DNA from: Gymnothorax reevesii
Taxonomy: Eukaryota; Chordata; Actinopteri; Anguilliformes; Muraenidae
Assembly: GCA_029721435.1 (NCBI GenBank)
Contig: CM056587.1
Span: 11,615,167 to 11,679,166, forward strand
DNA: 64,000 nucleotides
Direction: 5' to 3'
Shown here: positions 1-9,544 of the stretch, one piece after another
Numbering within the stretch: the first letter of the stretch is position 1
Layout: each line of letters opens with the position of its first letter
Translations under genes and position numbers: made by a program
The notes under the pieces: model-generated
Seen by the model: the letters and a program-made list of their open reading frames with translations, nothing else
What the model was told of the DNA's origin: nothing
Databases searched by the model: none

Positions 1-193
1 AACGTAGGGTTTAAATAATTTACAAATCATTGCATTTTTAATGTATGTTTTGCAGTGTCCCACCTGTTCTAGGAATGGGGTTGAAAATATCGCTTCTTGC
101 CTTTCAGGCCTGCCAAAAAATAAAATAAAATAAAATTTAAAAAAATCTTGGACTGGGTCAATTTAGTAATGGTGGCACTAGTAATGGGGGCAA
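1..193. other. AT-rich flank, no gene seen
   Basis: This stretch holds no convincing coding sequence. It has a short A-rich run with a TAAAA periodicity around 117-140. The region ends at the 8-bp target site of the hAT-like element that follows. Confidence 0.5.
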
Positions 194-344
194 ATCTAGG
201 TCAGGTGTGGCCAACCCTGGTCCTGGAGAGCCGCAGTGTCTGCTGGTTTTTAGTGTTACTCAGCACTTGATTGATGAATTAAAGCAGTTGATTACACACT
301 TCACTTATCTCACCTGGTGTCTTAGGTTTAAATTGGGTGGAGAA

Positions 345-549
345 AACTCCTAGTTACCTGGATGTAACTCCAGTTCTATGAGTACGTGCGTAGCCCTCTG
401 ATGGGCTTCGCTATTGGTTACCCGTCCGAGGCCCCCCCTCGGTGCCTGAGAAAGAAAATTAAACTCACCTGCTCCATAGGAGGAGGTAGCATACTCACCC
501 TCTATAAAGCCTCTGTGCTGCCAATGCTCATCTCCCTTTGAAACTCAGC
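345..549. repeat. DIRS inverted terminal repeat, plus-strand left copy
   Basis: Bases from about 384 to 549 match the reverse complement of about 4217-4390 over most of their length. Shared blocks include gagaaagaaaatt, actcacctgctccat and the region around ctataaagc. DIRS ends are inverted rather than direct like LTRs, which separates this from an LTR retrotransposon. Confidence 0.8.
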
Positions 550-589
550 ATCACACACTCGGGGCCAGGTGGGCAGGTCGTTAGAGGGC

Positions 590-700
590 TACTCAGGTAC
601 TCATAGAACCTCCAGGAGTTACATCCAGGTAACCAGGAGTTCTATTTCATACGTGCTCCGCCCTATAATGGGCTTCACTATTGGTTACACCTAAGGCGAA
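590..700. repeat. DIRS internal complementary region (ICR)
   Basis: Two stretches here match the two outermost ends of the element. The first (about 597-632) is the reverse complement of the left extremity (about 349-386, with gttacctggatgtaactcc). The second (about 632-697, with acgtgctccgccct) corresponds to the reverse complement of the right extremity near 4340-4397. This arrangement is what a DIRS ICR needs in order to bridge the two ends while the circular DNA is made. It lies next to the 3' terminal repeat, as in known DIRS elements. Confidence 0.75.
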
Positions 701-978
701 GGTCATTAGGGATGGATGAACTCCAGCTGGACCCAGACCAGGGAGTTCCATTCAGAAACCAAGATAAACCATACCATACAGCGGGGCGAGCGCCGCCAGG
801 CTGCGTACCCCACCCCAGGTCATGGCACAAAAGCAACACAGACACAAATTGGTGTCGGACCCTTCCTAGAATGAATGGGAGGGCTTACTAGCTGTCATCT
901 CCCAATGACAATCCCCCACACCTGCAGACGGGGCACCACCAGAGCGCATCACCTCAGGTTATGGTACTAATCAAAACA

Positions 979-1703
979 CTAGTCAGTGTTGGCAGGGGAC
1001 GCTGATGACATGGTTCTCAGGACTGAAAGTGCAACCGTGTTGGCTGTCATATCCCTTAGATATGACTGTGCAAAGGTCGTTGCGGGAGACCAAGGGGCCG
1101 CCCTGCAAATCTCCTCCACGTATACGGCCTTAAATAGCGCCATAGACGATGCAAGGCCCCGGGTAGAGTGTGCGGTCAATCTTGCTGGGCAGTGAGATCC
1201 ACCGCTGAATAAGCTTTGCAGATAGCATCACAGATCCAGTGGGTGAGGCATTGTCCTGACAGAGCCCCACCCCCGAGCCCATTCGCCATAAACCAACAGC
1301 TGATCCACCTTTCTGAGATTTGCAGTACGCTCCAAGTAAAGACTGAGCTCGCACACTGGGCACAGCTTGTGCATCTGTTCCTGCTCCCTGGTGGCATGAA
1401 GAGGTGGACCCAAGGCCTGCAGTCGAATGACCAACGACTTGAAGCTGTGGTGATGACCTTCGGCCAGAAGGACGGGTTAGGACGAAGCTCCGCTGACCCC
1501 TGGACTTCTCTTGGGGTCAAACATGACGGGTGCACAGAGAGAGTGCCCAGCTCACTCACCCTCCTAGCTGATGCCAAGGCCAAAAGGAGGGCAGTCTTCA
1601 TAGATAAAACATGCAGGTCTGCCTGGTCCAGGGGTTCAAACAGCAGCCCTGCCAGACCGTCCAACGCTGTCTGCAGATCCCATTGCGGGATTATGCACTG
1701 CAT
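979..1703 (-). pseudogene. DIRS tyrosine recombinase, frameshifted
   Basis: The enzyme would join the circular DNA copy into the genome by strand exchange through a 3'-phosphotyrosine. On the minus strand the N-terminal part of the catalytic domain shows LALASARRVSEL, with the first catalytic arginine. A second frame then gives LYLERTANLRKVDQLL. The first frame returns with LTHWICDAICKAYS. A further frame (979-1179) carries AHSTRGLAS, the H-x-x-R box, and a tyrosine in FAQSYLRDM where the nucleophile is expected. All core motifs are thus present but spread over at least two reading frames, so no full protein can be made. It lies downstream of RT-RNase H, as usual for DIRS. Confidence 0.8.
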
Positions 1704-2028
1704 ATGGGGGGTCTTAGTCTGTGAACTCCACTCAAAAAGCGTTTCACCAGGGGGTGATTTCTGGTCATGAAGTAGTCAAACTTGTCATTTTCCGGCTGCG
1801 ATCGCTGCAGCAAACACCCCCATGGACGCTGCGCAGCCCCCCTCAAACAGTCCCCGTAGGAAATCTAGCACCCCCTGTAGGGGGCATGAGTGCGGATCCA
1901 AGCTTCCCATCTGACACCGGTCGGCAAAAAAATCCGCCAACAGGCCGCATAAGCCTTGGATATAGCTGGGGCCCAGGCAGACTGCATTGCAGACACCACC
2001 GCATCAGGCTGGCCCCACTCGCTCAACA

Positions 2029-3429
2029 TCAGCTTTTCAATTTCCTGGCCATGAGGGGGTGGGAGAGAGTGGCACCCGTTACCCGAATCAAGGTTGAGGG
2101 AAGGTCTGGAATCCTCCACGGGCCTGCTACGACCAGTTGGATGAGATCCGGAAACCACCTGGCACCAGGATTCATTGGTGCCACAATAATCATGGACAGG
2201 TGCTGTTCCTGCACCCTGATGAGCAGTAGCATCAGTAGCTGTGGGTCGGGACCACATACAGTAGGCCGGCTGGCTAGGCTGGATGGGTCAATGCATCCAC
2301 CCCCAGGGGAGGATTGTCGGTAGACCTCAGGGAGAACCAAAGAGGGCACAAAGTGTTCTCCCTGCTCGCAAACAGACCCACCACTGGTCAACCGAACAGC
2401 CTCCAAATCTGTTTGGCCATCACCTGGGAGAGGGTCCAATCCATCTTGGGCAGGGGTCCCCCAGATGGCCCGTACGCCGAGTGTTGAGGATGGTGGAACG
2501 TGTCGGGCTCTCAGGGAGCAGAGATGGTGATCCCTCCAGCTTAGGATGGAAGCAGCCATCTTATGTAGGGCCACTGACCTGACCCCTCCTTGCCTGTTGA
2601 GGTAGGCCACCACTGTTGTGTTGCCTGAACTCACAAGGACGTGCCTCCCCTCCATCTGTGGGGCAAAATGGTGCAACACATTCTGAACTGCCATGAGTTC
2701 CAGTAGGTTGATATGACGTTGGGGCCCCTGCCATGTACCTGCGACAGAAGTAAGGCCTCTAGTCCTGCCCCATCCTGTGAGGGAGAAATCCACAAATACG
2801 TGGGCGTAGTGAGACATATACCCCCTGTAGACCCCTCGTAGAGCTTGCTGGGTAAAGCTCAAAACGCCACTACACGACGCGCTCGGAGTGGTACGCGGAG
2901 CATGTGCTGTTGGTCCTGCCTTGGATCCAGATGAAGACGTAGGAACTAGCATGTGCTGCAGCCTCAGGCGGGCTACTGAATTGGCTGCAGCCATCATTCC
3001 CAGCAGTGACAAGACTGCCCTCACCGGCACCGAGACTGCGTCCACTATTCTTTGGGCCAGAGACAGGATCGATTCTGCTCTGTTTGCTGACAGACGTGCG
3101 GCCATGGATTGAGAGCCCAACAGCAACCCTAGATACGGCACTGTCTGGCTGGGCTGCGGAGTACTCTTGTCGCTGTTGATAGCAAAGCCCAGTAGAGAAA
3201 TGTGTTGCATTACCAGCATCGTAGGGGCGGCTGCCATCTGCTTAGAAGGAGCCTGGATCAGCCAATCGTCCAGATAGGAAAGGATCCATATGCCTTTTTG
3301 CTGGTGTGGCGCTAGCGCTGTCTCCACGGAGATCCAGAATGGTCCCCCTAATTTTTTTTTTTCTGCGGGATTGAGGGACGCCGTCCGAACAATGCCTGTG
3401 AACGGAGGAGGACAGCAACGAAACTGCAA
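2029..3429 (-). pseudogene. DIRS reverse transcriptase-RNase H, partial
   Basis: The 466-residue open frame holds the C-terminal part of an RT palm with SYLDDWLIQ (catalytic YxDD), then VPYLGLLLGS. An RNase H domain follows with VFVDFSLTGWG (first aspartate) and INLLELMAV (glutamate). The next aspartate box reads SSGNTTVVAYLNRQGG, with glycine where related proteins have aspartate, so RNase H is probably inactive. The C-terminal part (IIVAPMNPGARWFPDLIQL) is a stretch typical of DIRS polyproteins. The N-terminal RT motifs are not seen, and the frame starts about halfway into the domain. The open frame is long for such an old-looking copy. Retroelement origin is close to certain; the DIRS assignment rests on the motifs and the terminal structure. 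Confidence 0.85.
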
Positions 3430-3487
3430 TACGCATCTGTCCCGCAGCGTTCTGTCCAGCCAGACTGGGAGGGGGGCACAAACTCAT

Positions 3488-4310
3488 TCAAACTGATAAT
3501 GGCTTGTGAGTGGCAAGGTAGTTGGTTCTATGGTCTCCGGTAGCCTGGGCCCTCCCGCGACACCCTTCCCCCTGAGAATGGAATTGACCAGGTGGCCCCG
3601 TCTGAAAGGGCTGAGACAGTAACAGCAATGCTTCCACTGTATCCCAAAGAATGTCACCTGGTGATTCACTCCCCTTGGACAGTGGAGGCACAGCTATTTC
3701 TGAGTTAAGCGAGAGCCCTTGCTGACGTTTAACTTCAGAAACCTTAATGTCCAGAAACACATCGGCCTGTAGAGCAGAACGAGTGAAGACATCCATCGAG
3801 CATGGGTGGGAGGCTGCGGGGACTGGGGCATCTCTATCTGCTCTGCCGCCGACTGGAATAACCCGCGTAGGTCGTCAAGAAGTTGGCAGTGTTCCGGGAG
3901 AGTTCATCGTCCCTGAAGAAGGCCGCTGCCAAGGCTTCGAACAGACCGCCGCCTGCCCCCAGGCTGGCCCCGAGCCAGCCTGAAGGGTGCTTCAGGCCCA
4001 CATAAACTGTAGCTGCTGCTCACGCTCCTCCCGGGGGGAGCTCTTGCACACGCGGCACAGGAAGCAGCCTCCGCCTGGTGCCGCCAGCCCAGACAGATGG
4101 ACAGACATCATGCCGGTCCAAGGACGCCATGGGGGAGGCACATTGGAGACAACCTTTATCCATATTTTTCGCGACACAAGATAGTGACTGAAATTCGCGA
4201 GAGTCCAAACTTTCATCAGGCTGGGTTAAAAAGGGAGATGACCATTGGCAGCACTGAAGCTTTATAGGAGGTGAGTACGCTGCTTCCTCCGATGGAGCAG
4301 GTGAGTTCAA
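3488..4310 (-). pseudogene. DIRS gag-like region, broken
   Basis: The 96-residue frame at 4310-4020 has a cysteine/histidine cluster, CLQCASPMASLDRHDVCPS, like the N-terminal zinc-binding segment of fish DIRS gag proteins. A second frame at 3796-3488 (102 residues) continues the same unit in a polar, proline- and serine-rich sequence. The two are separated by stops, so the protein is interrupted. The location, between the 5' inverted terminal repeat and the RT frame, fits gag. Function is inferred from position and the Cys/His pattern. Confidence 0.55.
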
Positions 4311-4397
4311 TTTTCTTTCTCAGATACTAAGGCGGGGCCTCAGAGGGGTAACCAATTGCGAAGCCCCTTAGAGGGCGGAGCACGTACAAAATAAAAC
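4217..4397. repeat. DIRS inverted terminal repeat, plus-strand right copy
   Basis: This is the partner of the left terminal repeat in inverted orientation. It ends near cacgtacaaaataaaacc, beyond which the interior of the interrupted hAT-like element resumes. For the minus-strand element this is the 5' end. Confidence 0.75.
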
Positions 4398-4794
4398 CAA
4401 ACTCAGCACACTCTCTGGCACTACAGAACTAGCGTTATCCACCCCTGCTCTATACACTTTTATCTGTACTTCTACTTTGTCTGCATTACAACTACGCTAT
4501 ATATCCAACTACATTGACAAATCTTTTGTTAACACGTAGATTGCTGTCACAACCTGCAGGTCTGCTTGATTGTCTCTAGGAGTCTTGTGGGTTGTTCCTG
4601 CAAATTGCTTGATTGGCTCATTATTACCAAATTAAACTTGAGACACCAAGTGAGATCAGTTAAGTGAGTAGTCAACTATGTTAATCCATCAATCAAGTGC
4701 TGAGTAACACCAAAAATCAGCAGACACTGCGGCTCTCCAGGACCAGGGTTGGCCACCCCTGATCTCGGTGATCTAACCACATGGTCACAGTTTT

Positions 4795-5090
4795 ACCTTG
4801 GCAAACCTTTGTCAAGCACCTCAATGCCTAGGTGCATCCACAAATGTCAGTTAAGACTTTACTGTGCAAAAAAAAAAGGTCTATTTTTTACATTTCAGAG
4901 GTGCAGTCAACCGCTCTTGGCTCTGACGCATCTGCAATGGACTACTGCACAATGAAAATGTGCAGTGAGGTCCTGAGGTCTTTCAAGTCTTTTTTGGAAT
5001 AAATGTATGTGGTGTGGCCTAAACCAAGGAAGAAAAGAACCATCCAGACTGCTATTGTCAGGTCTGCGAAGGGTGCAAGAAGACTTGGAA
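4795..5090 (+). pseudogene. Tc1/mariner-like transposase fragment
   Basis: The translated segment includes CIHKCQLRLYCAKKKGLFFT, followed by a region with QRCSQPLLALTHLQWT. This corresponds to the middle of a fish Tc1-like transposase, just before the first catalytic aspartate. The expected next segment (SDESVFQVFFGR-like) survives only as a shifted frame around 4975-5010, and the following KRTIQT-like part appears near 5030-5060. Stops and frame changes make it non-coding. Neither TIR is recognised. Confidence 0.6.
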
Positions 5091-6700
5091 TGAAGAACCA
5101 GTCACAATCCACTCCAGAGTTTAACAAACTTGAAATTGACAGGAAAATCAGAATCCAGTTCCAGGCCAGGGTTCGGTAACCAGAAATGTCATTTTGGGAA
5201 GTGACAGAACAAAAAGGGCTAGACTGATCTCAAAAATCCTGGGGGCAGAACCAGAGGTCATAAATACAGAGGAGAACAGAGTAGCAAGAGTACCAGGGAG
5301 AACACAAAAATCGAAAATCCAGAGTACGGTTCAATCATAACCAGAAAATCAGTCCAGGGTGATCTAAAAATCATAATCCAGAAAACACAAATGGGTCAGA
5401 ACACTGGCAGAGGAAAATATCACGGGCAAGGCAAAATTCAGAGGGTCGATGAAGAGAAGTATGATAGGGAATCAGTCGACACCAGAAGCGGGAAAAGGGA
5501 ATGAGGATTTATTTATAAACAAAACAAAACAGGCACGAGGGCCAACAAAAAACTTGGCCCAAAGGGTTGCAAAAAACAAACTGAGGTAAGCTACACAGAG
5601 CTATAAACAATAAATACAAAAGGCAAAAAACAAAAAGGCACTGGAAACTCCAGGCAAGAAGCACAAGAAAAATAAATAACCAGACTATATATAAATTCGA
5701 AAAACAAGAGGCTGGGACAAGACTTGAAACTAGAAATGCTAGGGAATCTTGACAACAAGAACTTGACTACACTTGCACATGCAATGAGACGCGAGACACT
5801 GTCTGCCAGCCAACTTCCACCGCATCCAGATAAAGGCTTGAAAATCATGACATGAGGGGTAACACCTGGAGAGAGAGAGAGAAACAAGAGGCATGGCAAG
5901 ATCAAGACATGGACAGAGATTGGATGACATGACCTGCTCATTAAGAGAATGAGCGTGCTCAGCTTAAGTACCAATTAAGTATGCAGTTTGGAAGCAAGCA
6001 TGAATGTTAAGAACAGAAAAGCACAGCAAGATCTTGAAATAGCAAAGCAGGAATCATGACAATAAACTCCCTGTCTAAATTAGTAGTATTAGTAATGTGC
6101 CTATCTAAGAATTACACCAACCCAGTGAGTGTTAGTAAATGTTAGTAACTTAAAAACAGTTAATTGTCAATTAAGCTTAGAGAGCCCCGAATCAGCACAG
6201 CACAGAAGGAAGAGGGAAATACCAAAGCCAACCATAGCTCAGAAATGTGCAACAACGAAGGCACGGGGCGGAACGCAGACAAGCGGTGGAGTGGCTTGGC
6301 AGACCTGGCAAAAACAAAAACATGGAAAAGTAAAAACATGGACAAGGAGCATGAATAATGAAATACTTGATCCAGATATAAGAAACTGTTGAAACTGTGA
6401 CTTGAACTATGACTATGAACTATGAAACTTGGAACATGAAACTGTTAAAACCATAAACAATATTGTCCTGGCCAAAGGCCAGGACCCTGGAACACAACAA
6501 AGTAACTCATAAGGAGGACTGCGGAATTACAAAGAGCAGATTCTTAGACAACTGAGTGAAGAATAATGATACAGGGGACTCCATAAATACACAGAGGGTA
6601 ATGACACACAGGTGGAGAACATCAGGAAATTAACTGGGCAGATCTATGGGAGCATGGTATAGGGTAAGCAAACAATTATACAACAAACATGAAAATAATC
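5091..6700. repeat. Unclassified interspersed-repeat-like stretch
   Basis: The sequence is purine-rich on the plus strand, with many loose variants of aaaatccag and short runs typical of fish repeats. No protein motif is visible in any frame. It contains a 9-bp perfect hairpin, gtcctggcc-aaa-ggccaggac, at 6465-6485. I cannot assign it to a superfamily. The small ORFs here look like chance. Confidence 0.35.
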
Positions 6701-7034
6701 AAAACAACAATGAATGTGCAGAAATTAACCTAGGGAATACAAAGTACAAAAAATTCAAAATGCAACAATGTAAGGATTGTAACAAATGACCAATTATGAA
6801 CAGAGAACGGAGTGAATTTGAATACATACGTAGAAACAGATCCAGCAAAAAACTGAGGGCATGAAACAAAACAGCTGGGATTTCCCTCTGATTGATAACC
6901 AATGAGATCGCTTGTATTTGTCAATATCCAATCCGCACCGAATTGGTAAAAGAAGTCCCGCCTTCTCACACAGCCAACAACAGAATGCATTAACATTTGA
7001 ATTATGTTAGGTAAAACGCGTGGGACCTCGAAAT

Positions 7035-7625
7035 CGAAAATGCAAAGCCAGGCACGGCAGTCTATCATGAAAATGACAAAGAAAAGTGGCGAACTGCGTT
7101 AGCGATTTAGTTATGAGACAGATATCGCGTCTGCTTCTTGAAAAAGAAAAAACATTTCCGATAATGTATTTGCTTTATGAGATTGGTGCTTTCGATTTCG
7201 TTTTGCTAGTGATCTTGCGGGGCACTTCTTGCAAATTAAAACAGTGACTACATGGAGTTGAAAATGCAAACGCAAAGTGAAGGATTACTTTAGCATTTTC
7301 GTGATGATACAAATAACGCGCCTGCTCCTCGAAAAGGAAAAGGCATTTCAAGTAGGCTATTTGCATTATTAGTTTTGTTAGCGATAGGCCTATTGCGGGG
7401 CACTTCTCGAAAATGCAAATGTGGAATGTATTTTAATTTTCCATTTGTTATAAAAATTTCATACATGGACTTGAAAATAAAAATGCAAAGTGGAGGATCA
7501 CATTTGAATTTTCATTATGATAGGCAACAAATAATTCGCTTGTATCTTGTATTCCTGATACTGCATTTTCATTTTAATTTTGTTAACTATATGCTTTCAT
7601 ACTAGGCCCCCCTGAAAATGAAAAA
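7035..7625. repeat. Degenerate tandem repeat, unit about 210-225 bp
   Basis: Three blocks begin with a gaaaatgcaaa-like segment at about 7035, 7259 and 7469. Common parts include gcggggcacttct, gcgcctgctcctcgaaaa (tcttgaaaa in the first block) and ttagcgat. The last block is incomplete and is followed by another gaaaatgaaaa near 7613. The copies are well diverged and uncoding. The origin is unknown: either an old satellite fragment or the interior of a DNA transposon. Confidence 0.5.
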
Positions 7626-7684
7626 CCCTGAAAGCCTCCCTTGAGACCTTTAGGGGGAGCTCTAAATATCCTCCACTTTTGTAT

Positions 7685-7760
7685 GCTTTATTATTATCCC
7701 CCGTGACAACGTTGTTGCATGGGGTATTAAAACTAGCTCAGTCCGTCCGTCCGGAGCCAT
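7685..7760. repeat. Short interspersed-repeat-like segment with gtccgtccgtccg
   Basis: The segment with ccccgtgacaacgttg, then ggggtatta, then repeated gtccgtcc resembles a repeat motif found in several animal genomes. No ends or target duplication could be fixed, so this is a weak call. Confidence 0.3.
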
Positions 7761-8112
7761 AACTCAAGAACCAATTGTTGCATTTCAACGAAACTTCACC
7801 GGCAGATAGGCCACATAAAGACATCATGCATCACGCTGAGAAGTAAGTCACTGGGTCAAATGTATAACTTATAACCAAATGTTATAAGTTATAATAACGT
7901 GCGGTTGCGGGGATATGGATGTCTATGTCAGCTTGTTTAATTATTTCCTTCCAGGCAAAGGTTCCTCAGTAAATATACGTAATCCAGCCACAGACAGTAG
8001 AAGTTAATTGACTGTTTTGCCATAGGCCTATTCTCTGAGAGTCTACCACGTTGAGAATAAGCTGTGAAAGTAATAATCTATGACTTAACACTATGTGATA
8101 TATTGCGCGGAC

Positions 8113-8114
<2 letters not shown>

Positions 8115-8158
<44 letters not shown>

Positions 8159-8172
8159 ACACACACACACAC
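8115..8172. repeat. (AC)n microsatellite
   Basis: The AC dinucleotide repeats almost perfectly to 8156 and resumes after a gaac interruption. The translated VCVC-type ORF on the minus strand is only the repeat. Confidence 0.95.
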
Positions 8173-8910
8173 TAAAATATAGTATTATGTTAATAATCCT
8201 TATTTAAACCCTCATGAAGCCAAATGTATCTCAATCATGGATTTTAATGGCAATAATCCTTAGTATTTTGCAACAAAGTTACATGCATATTCTACACACA
8301 TTTTTTAAATTGTTGATGAAATGAGCAATTTTCTTATTTTCTTTGATATTTTTCTACCTACTGATATGTAAATATATCAAGGTGATTGCTGGGTAATGCA
8401 TTCTCTAATGTCGTTTCTATTTGATTTTATCATGTGACAGAACTTTAACCTGTAACATCTGATAGTTCAAGTGCAAAATCTGAGGATAAGACTGACCAGC
8501 AGATTCGCAAACTCATGAGCAGTCAATTCCTTGAAATATAAAAGTGGTAGTCAAAAAAGAAAAGAAAGAACAGGAGGAGAAGGTAGCAAAGCTACCAAAT
8601 CTGAGTTCATTTGGCTTTCTCACGAGCAGTTGTCTGCCCATGAGCAAACCCCCCTCCCCCCTCCCCCCCAAAAAAGCAGCAATGCAGCCAGAGGGTAACA
8701 GATCCAGCTGGATATATGCTCAGCTAATGTTTGATCTGAATAATGATAACTTTCCGCAGTTGGGTAAATTTCAAGACAAGTTGAGGACTTTGTTCTACGG
8801 AAAGCTCGCCGAGTGCCATTCAAATAGATGAGTGGGCCTTCAAGTGACTTTTCTCGTAGTCCACAGTTGATTTTTATTTACTGGAAACAATTGGCAGAAA
8901 TAAGGCTCAA
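8173..8910. other. No recognised gene; 95-codon ORF of unknown meaning
   Basis: Mostly AT-rich sequence. An open frame on the plus strand at 8544-8831 has a lysine/glutamate-rich start and a C-rich homopolymer at 8651-8669 (SPLPP). It has no recognisable domain or splice context. I would not call it a gene. Confidence 0.3.
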
Positions 8911-9096
8911 TGTAAAAAAAAAAGTTGTCTCAACTGAAAAAGTTAGTGTCCAGGCTGCCTTAAAATTTCAAGTTAACTGAATTTAAGATTACAAGTTGAA
9001 TATTATGTCAACTTGTCATCTCAAGTTCAATTACCTTAAATTTTTCAGGCAGCCTGGACACTAACTTTTTTCAGTTGAGACAACTTTTTTTTTACA
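8911..9096. mobile_element. Foldback MITE, nearly perfect palindrome
   Basis: The left half starts tgtaaaaaaaaaagttgtct and the right half ends with its reverse complement. The two arms, including agttagtgtccaggctgcct, match along almost the full length of about 90 bases each. There is no coding capacity. The termini resemble those of fish MITEs mobilised in trans by DNA transposases. No clear target duplication could be fixed, so the superfamily is open. Confidence 0.8.
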
Positions 9097-9149
9097 GTGC
9101 TGTTTGTGTGCAGTAAATTGATCATTTTAGGGGTTTATGCAGAGGTGTT

Positions 9150-9530
9150 TACCACATTTACTTTTGTCCAGAGTTGCATTAATTTTTATGAAATATGCCT
9201 GTGCCATCAGGGAAGAAGAAATTCATTGGTGGAAAGTCCTGGTCATTCAGTATATTCAGGTAATCAGCTGACCTAATTTTTTATGCTCACATGGTTGCTA
9301 AACATGACAAACTGACCCAACCCCAGATCATAACCTTGCCCCCACAGGCTTGTACAGTAGGTACTAGGCATGATGGATGCAACACTTCATCTGGCTCTAT
9401 TCTAACCTTGATGTTCCCATCGTGCTGAAACAGGGTGAATTTGGACTCATCTCTATACTCCCTAGCAAATTGAAGCAAATTGAATATGAAATTCAAAGAG
9501 CTCTCAGTGCCAGTTAAGCCAACCATTATA
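9150..9530 (-). pseudogene. Tc1/mariner-like transposase fragment
   Basis: The minus-strand frame at 9526-9287 reads RDESKFTLFQHDG, then PSCLVPTVQACGGKVMIWG. This is the segment with the first catalytic aspartate and the conserved VMIWG box of Tc1-like transposases. Further on, a shifted frame near 9190-9250 contains [10 protein letters not shown], close to the second catalytic region. N- and C-terminal parts are missing. It is a dead fragment directly next to an oppositely oriented Tc1 copy. Confidence 0.75.
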
Positions 9531-9544
9531 GGCAGAAAAATCTA

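Larger units (their letters stand above)
345..4397 (-). mobile_element. DIRS-type tyrosine-recombinase retrotransposon, degraded
   Basis: DIRS elements copy by reverse transcription and insert through a tyrosine recombinase, using a circular intermediate rather than an integrase. All hallmarks appear here on the minus strand. Inverted terminal repeats lie at both ends. An internal complementary region lies near the downstream end. The order is gag-like ORF (about 4310-3488), RT plus RNase H (3429-2029), tyrosine recombinase (about 1703-979). The body is about 4 kb and the upstream part of the RT domain is not visible, so it is probably internally deleted. Frameshifts in the recombinase and a lost RNase H aspartate show that it is dead. 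It lies within a hAT-like element. Confidence 0.88.
202..4761. mobile_element. hAT-like non-autonomous transposon, interrupted by a DIRS element
   Basis: The ends are long inverted repeats: about 150 bases from 202 match the reverse complement of about 150 bases ending at 4761, with a few mismatches. Both begin CAGG(T/G)GTGGCC. The outside flanks are atctaggt (194-201) and atctcggt (4762-4769), an 8-bp duplication with one mismatch, which is the target size of the hAT superfamily. No hAT transposase is visible, so it was probably mobilised by proteins from elsewhere. The remaining interior at 4398-4620 carries no ORF of note. Its middle is taken up by the DIRS element, which must have arrived later. 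The superfamily call is inferred from TSD length and TIR start. Confidence 0.7.

Noticed and set aside
1216..1770. 184-codon ORF on the plus strand (also 1721-2323)
   Set aside because: Both lie opposite the DIRS recombinase/RT region on the minus strand, which has clear motifs; these plus-strand frames have none.
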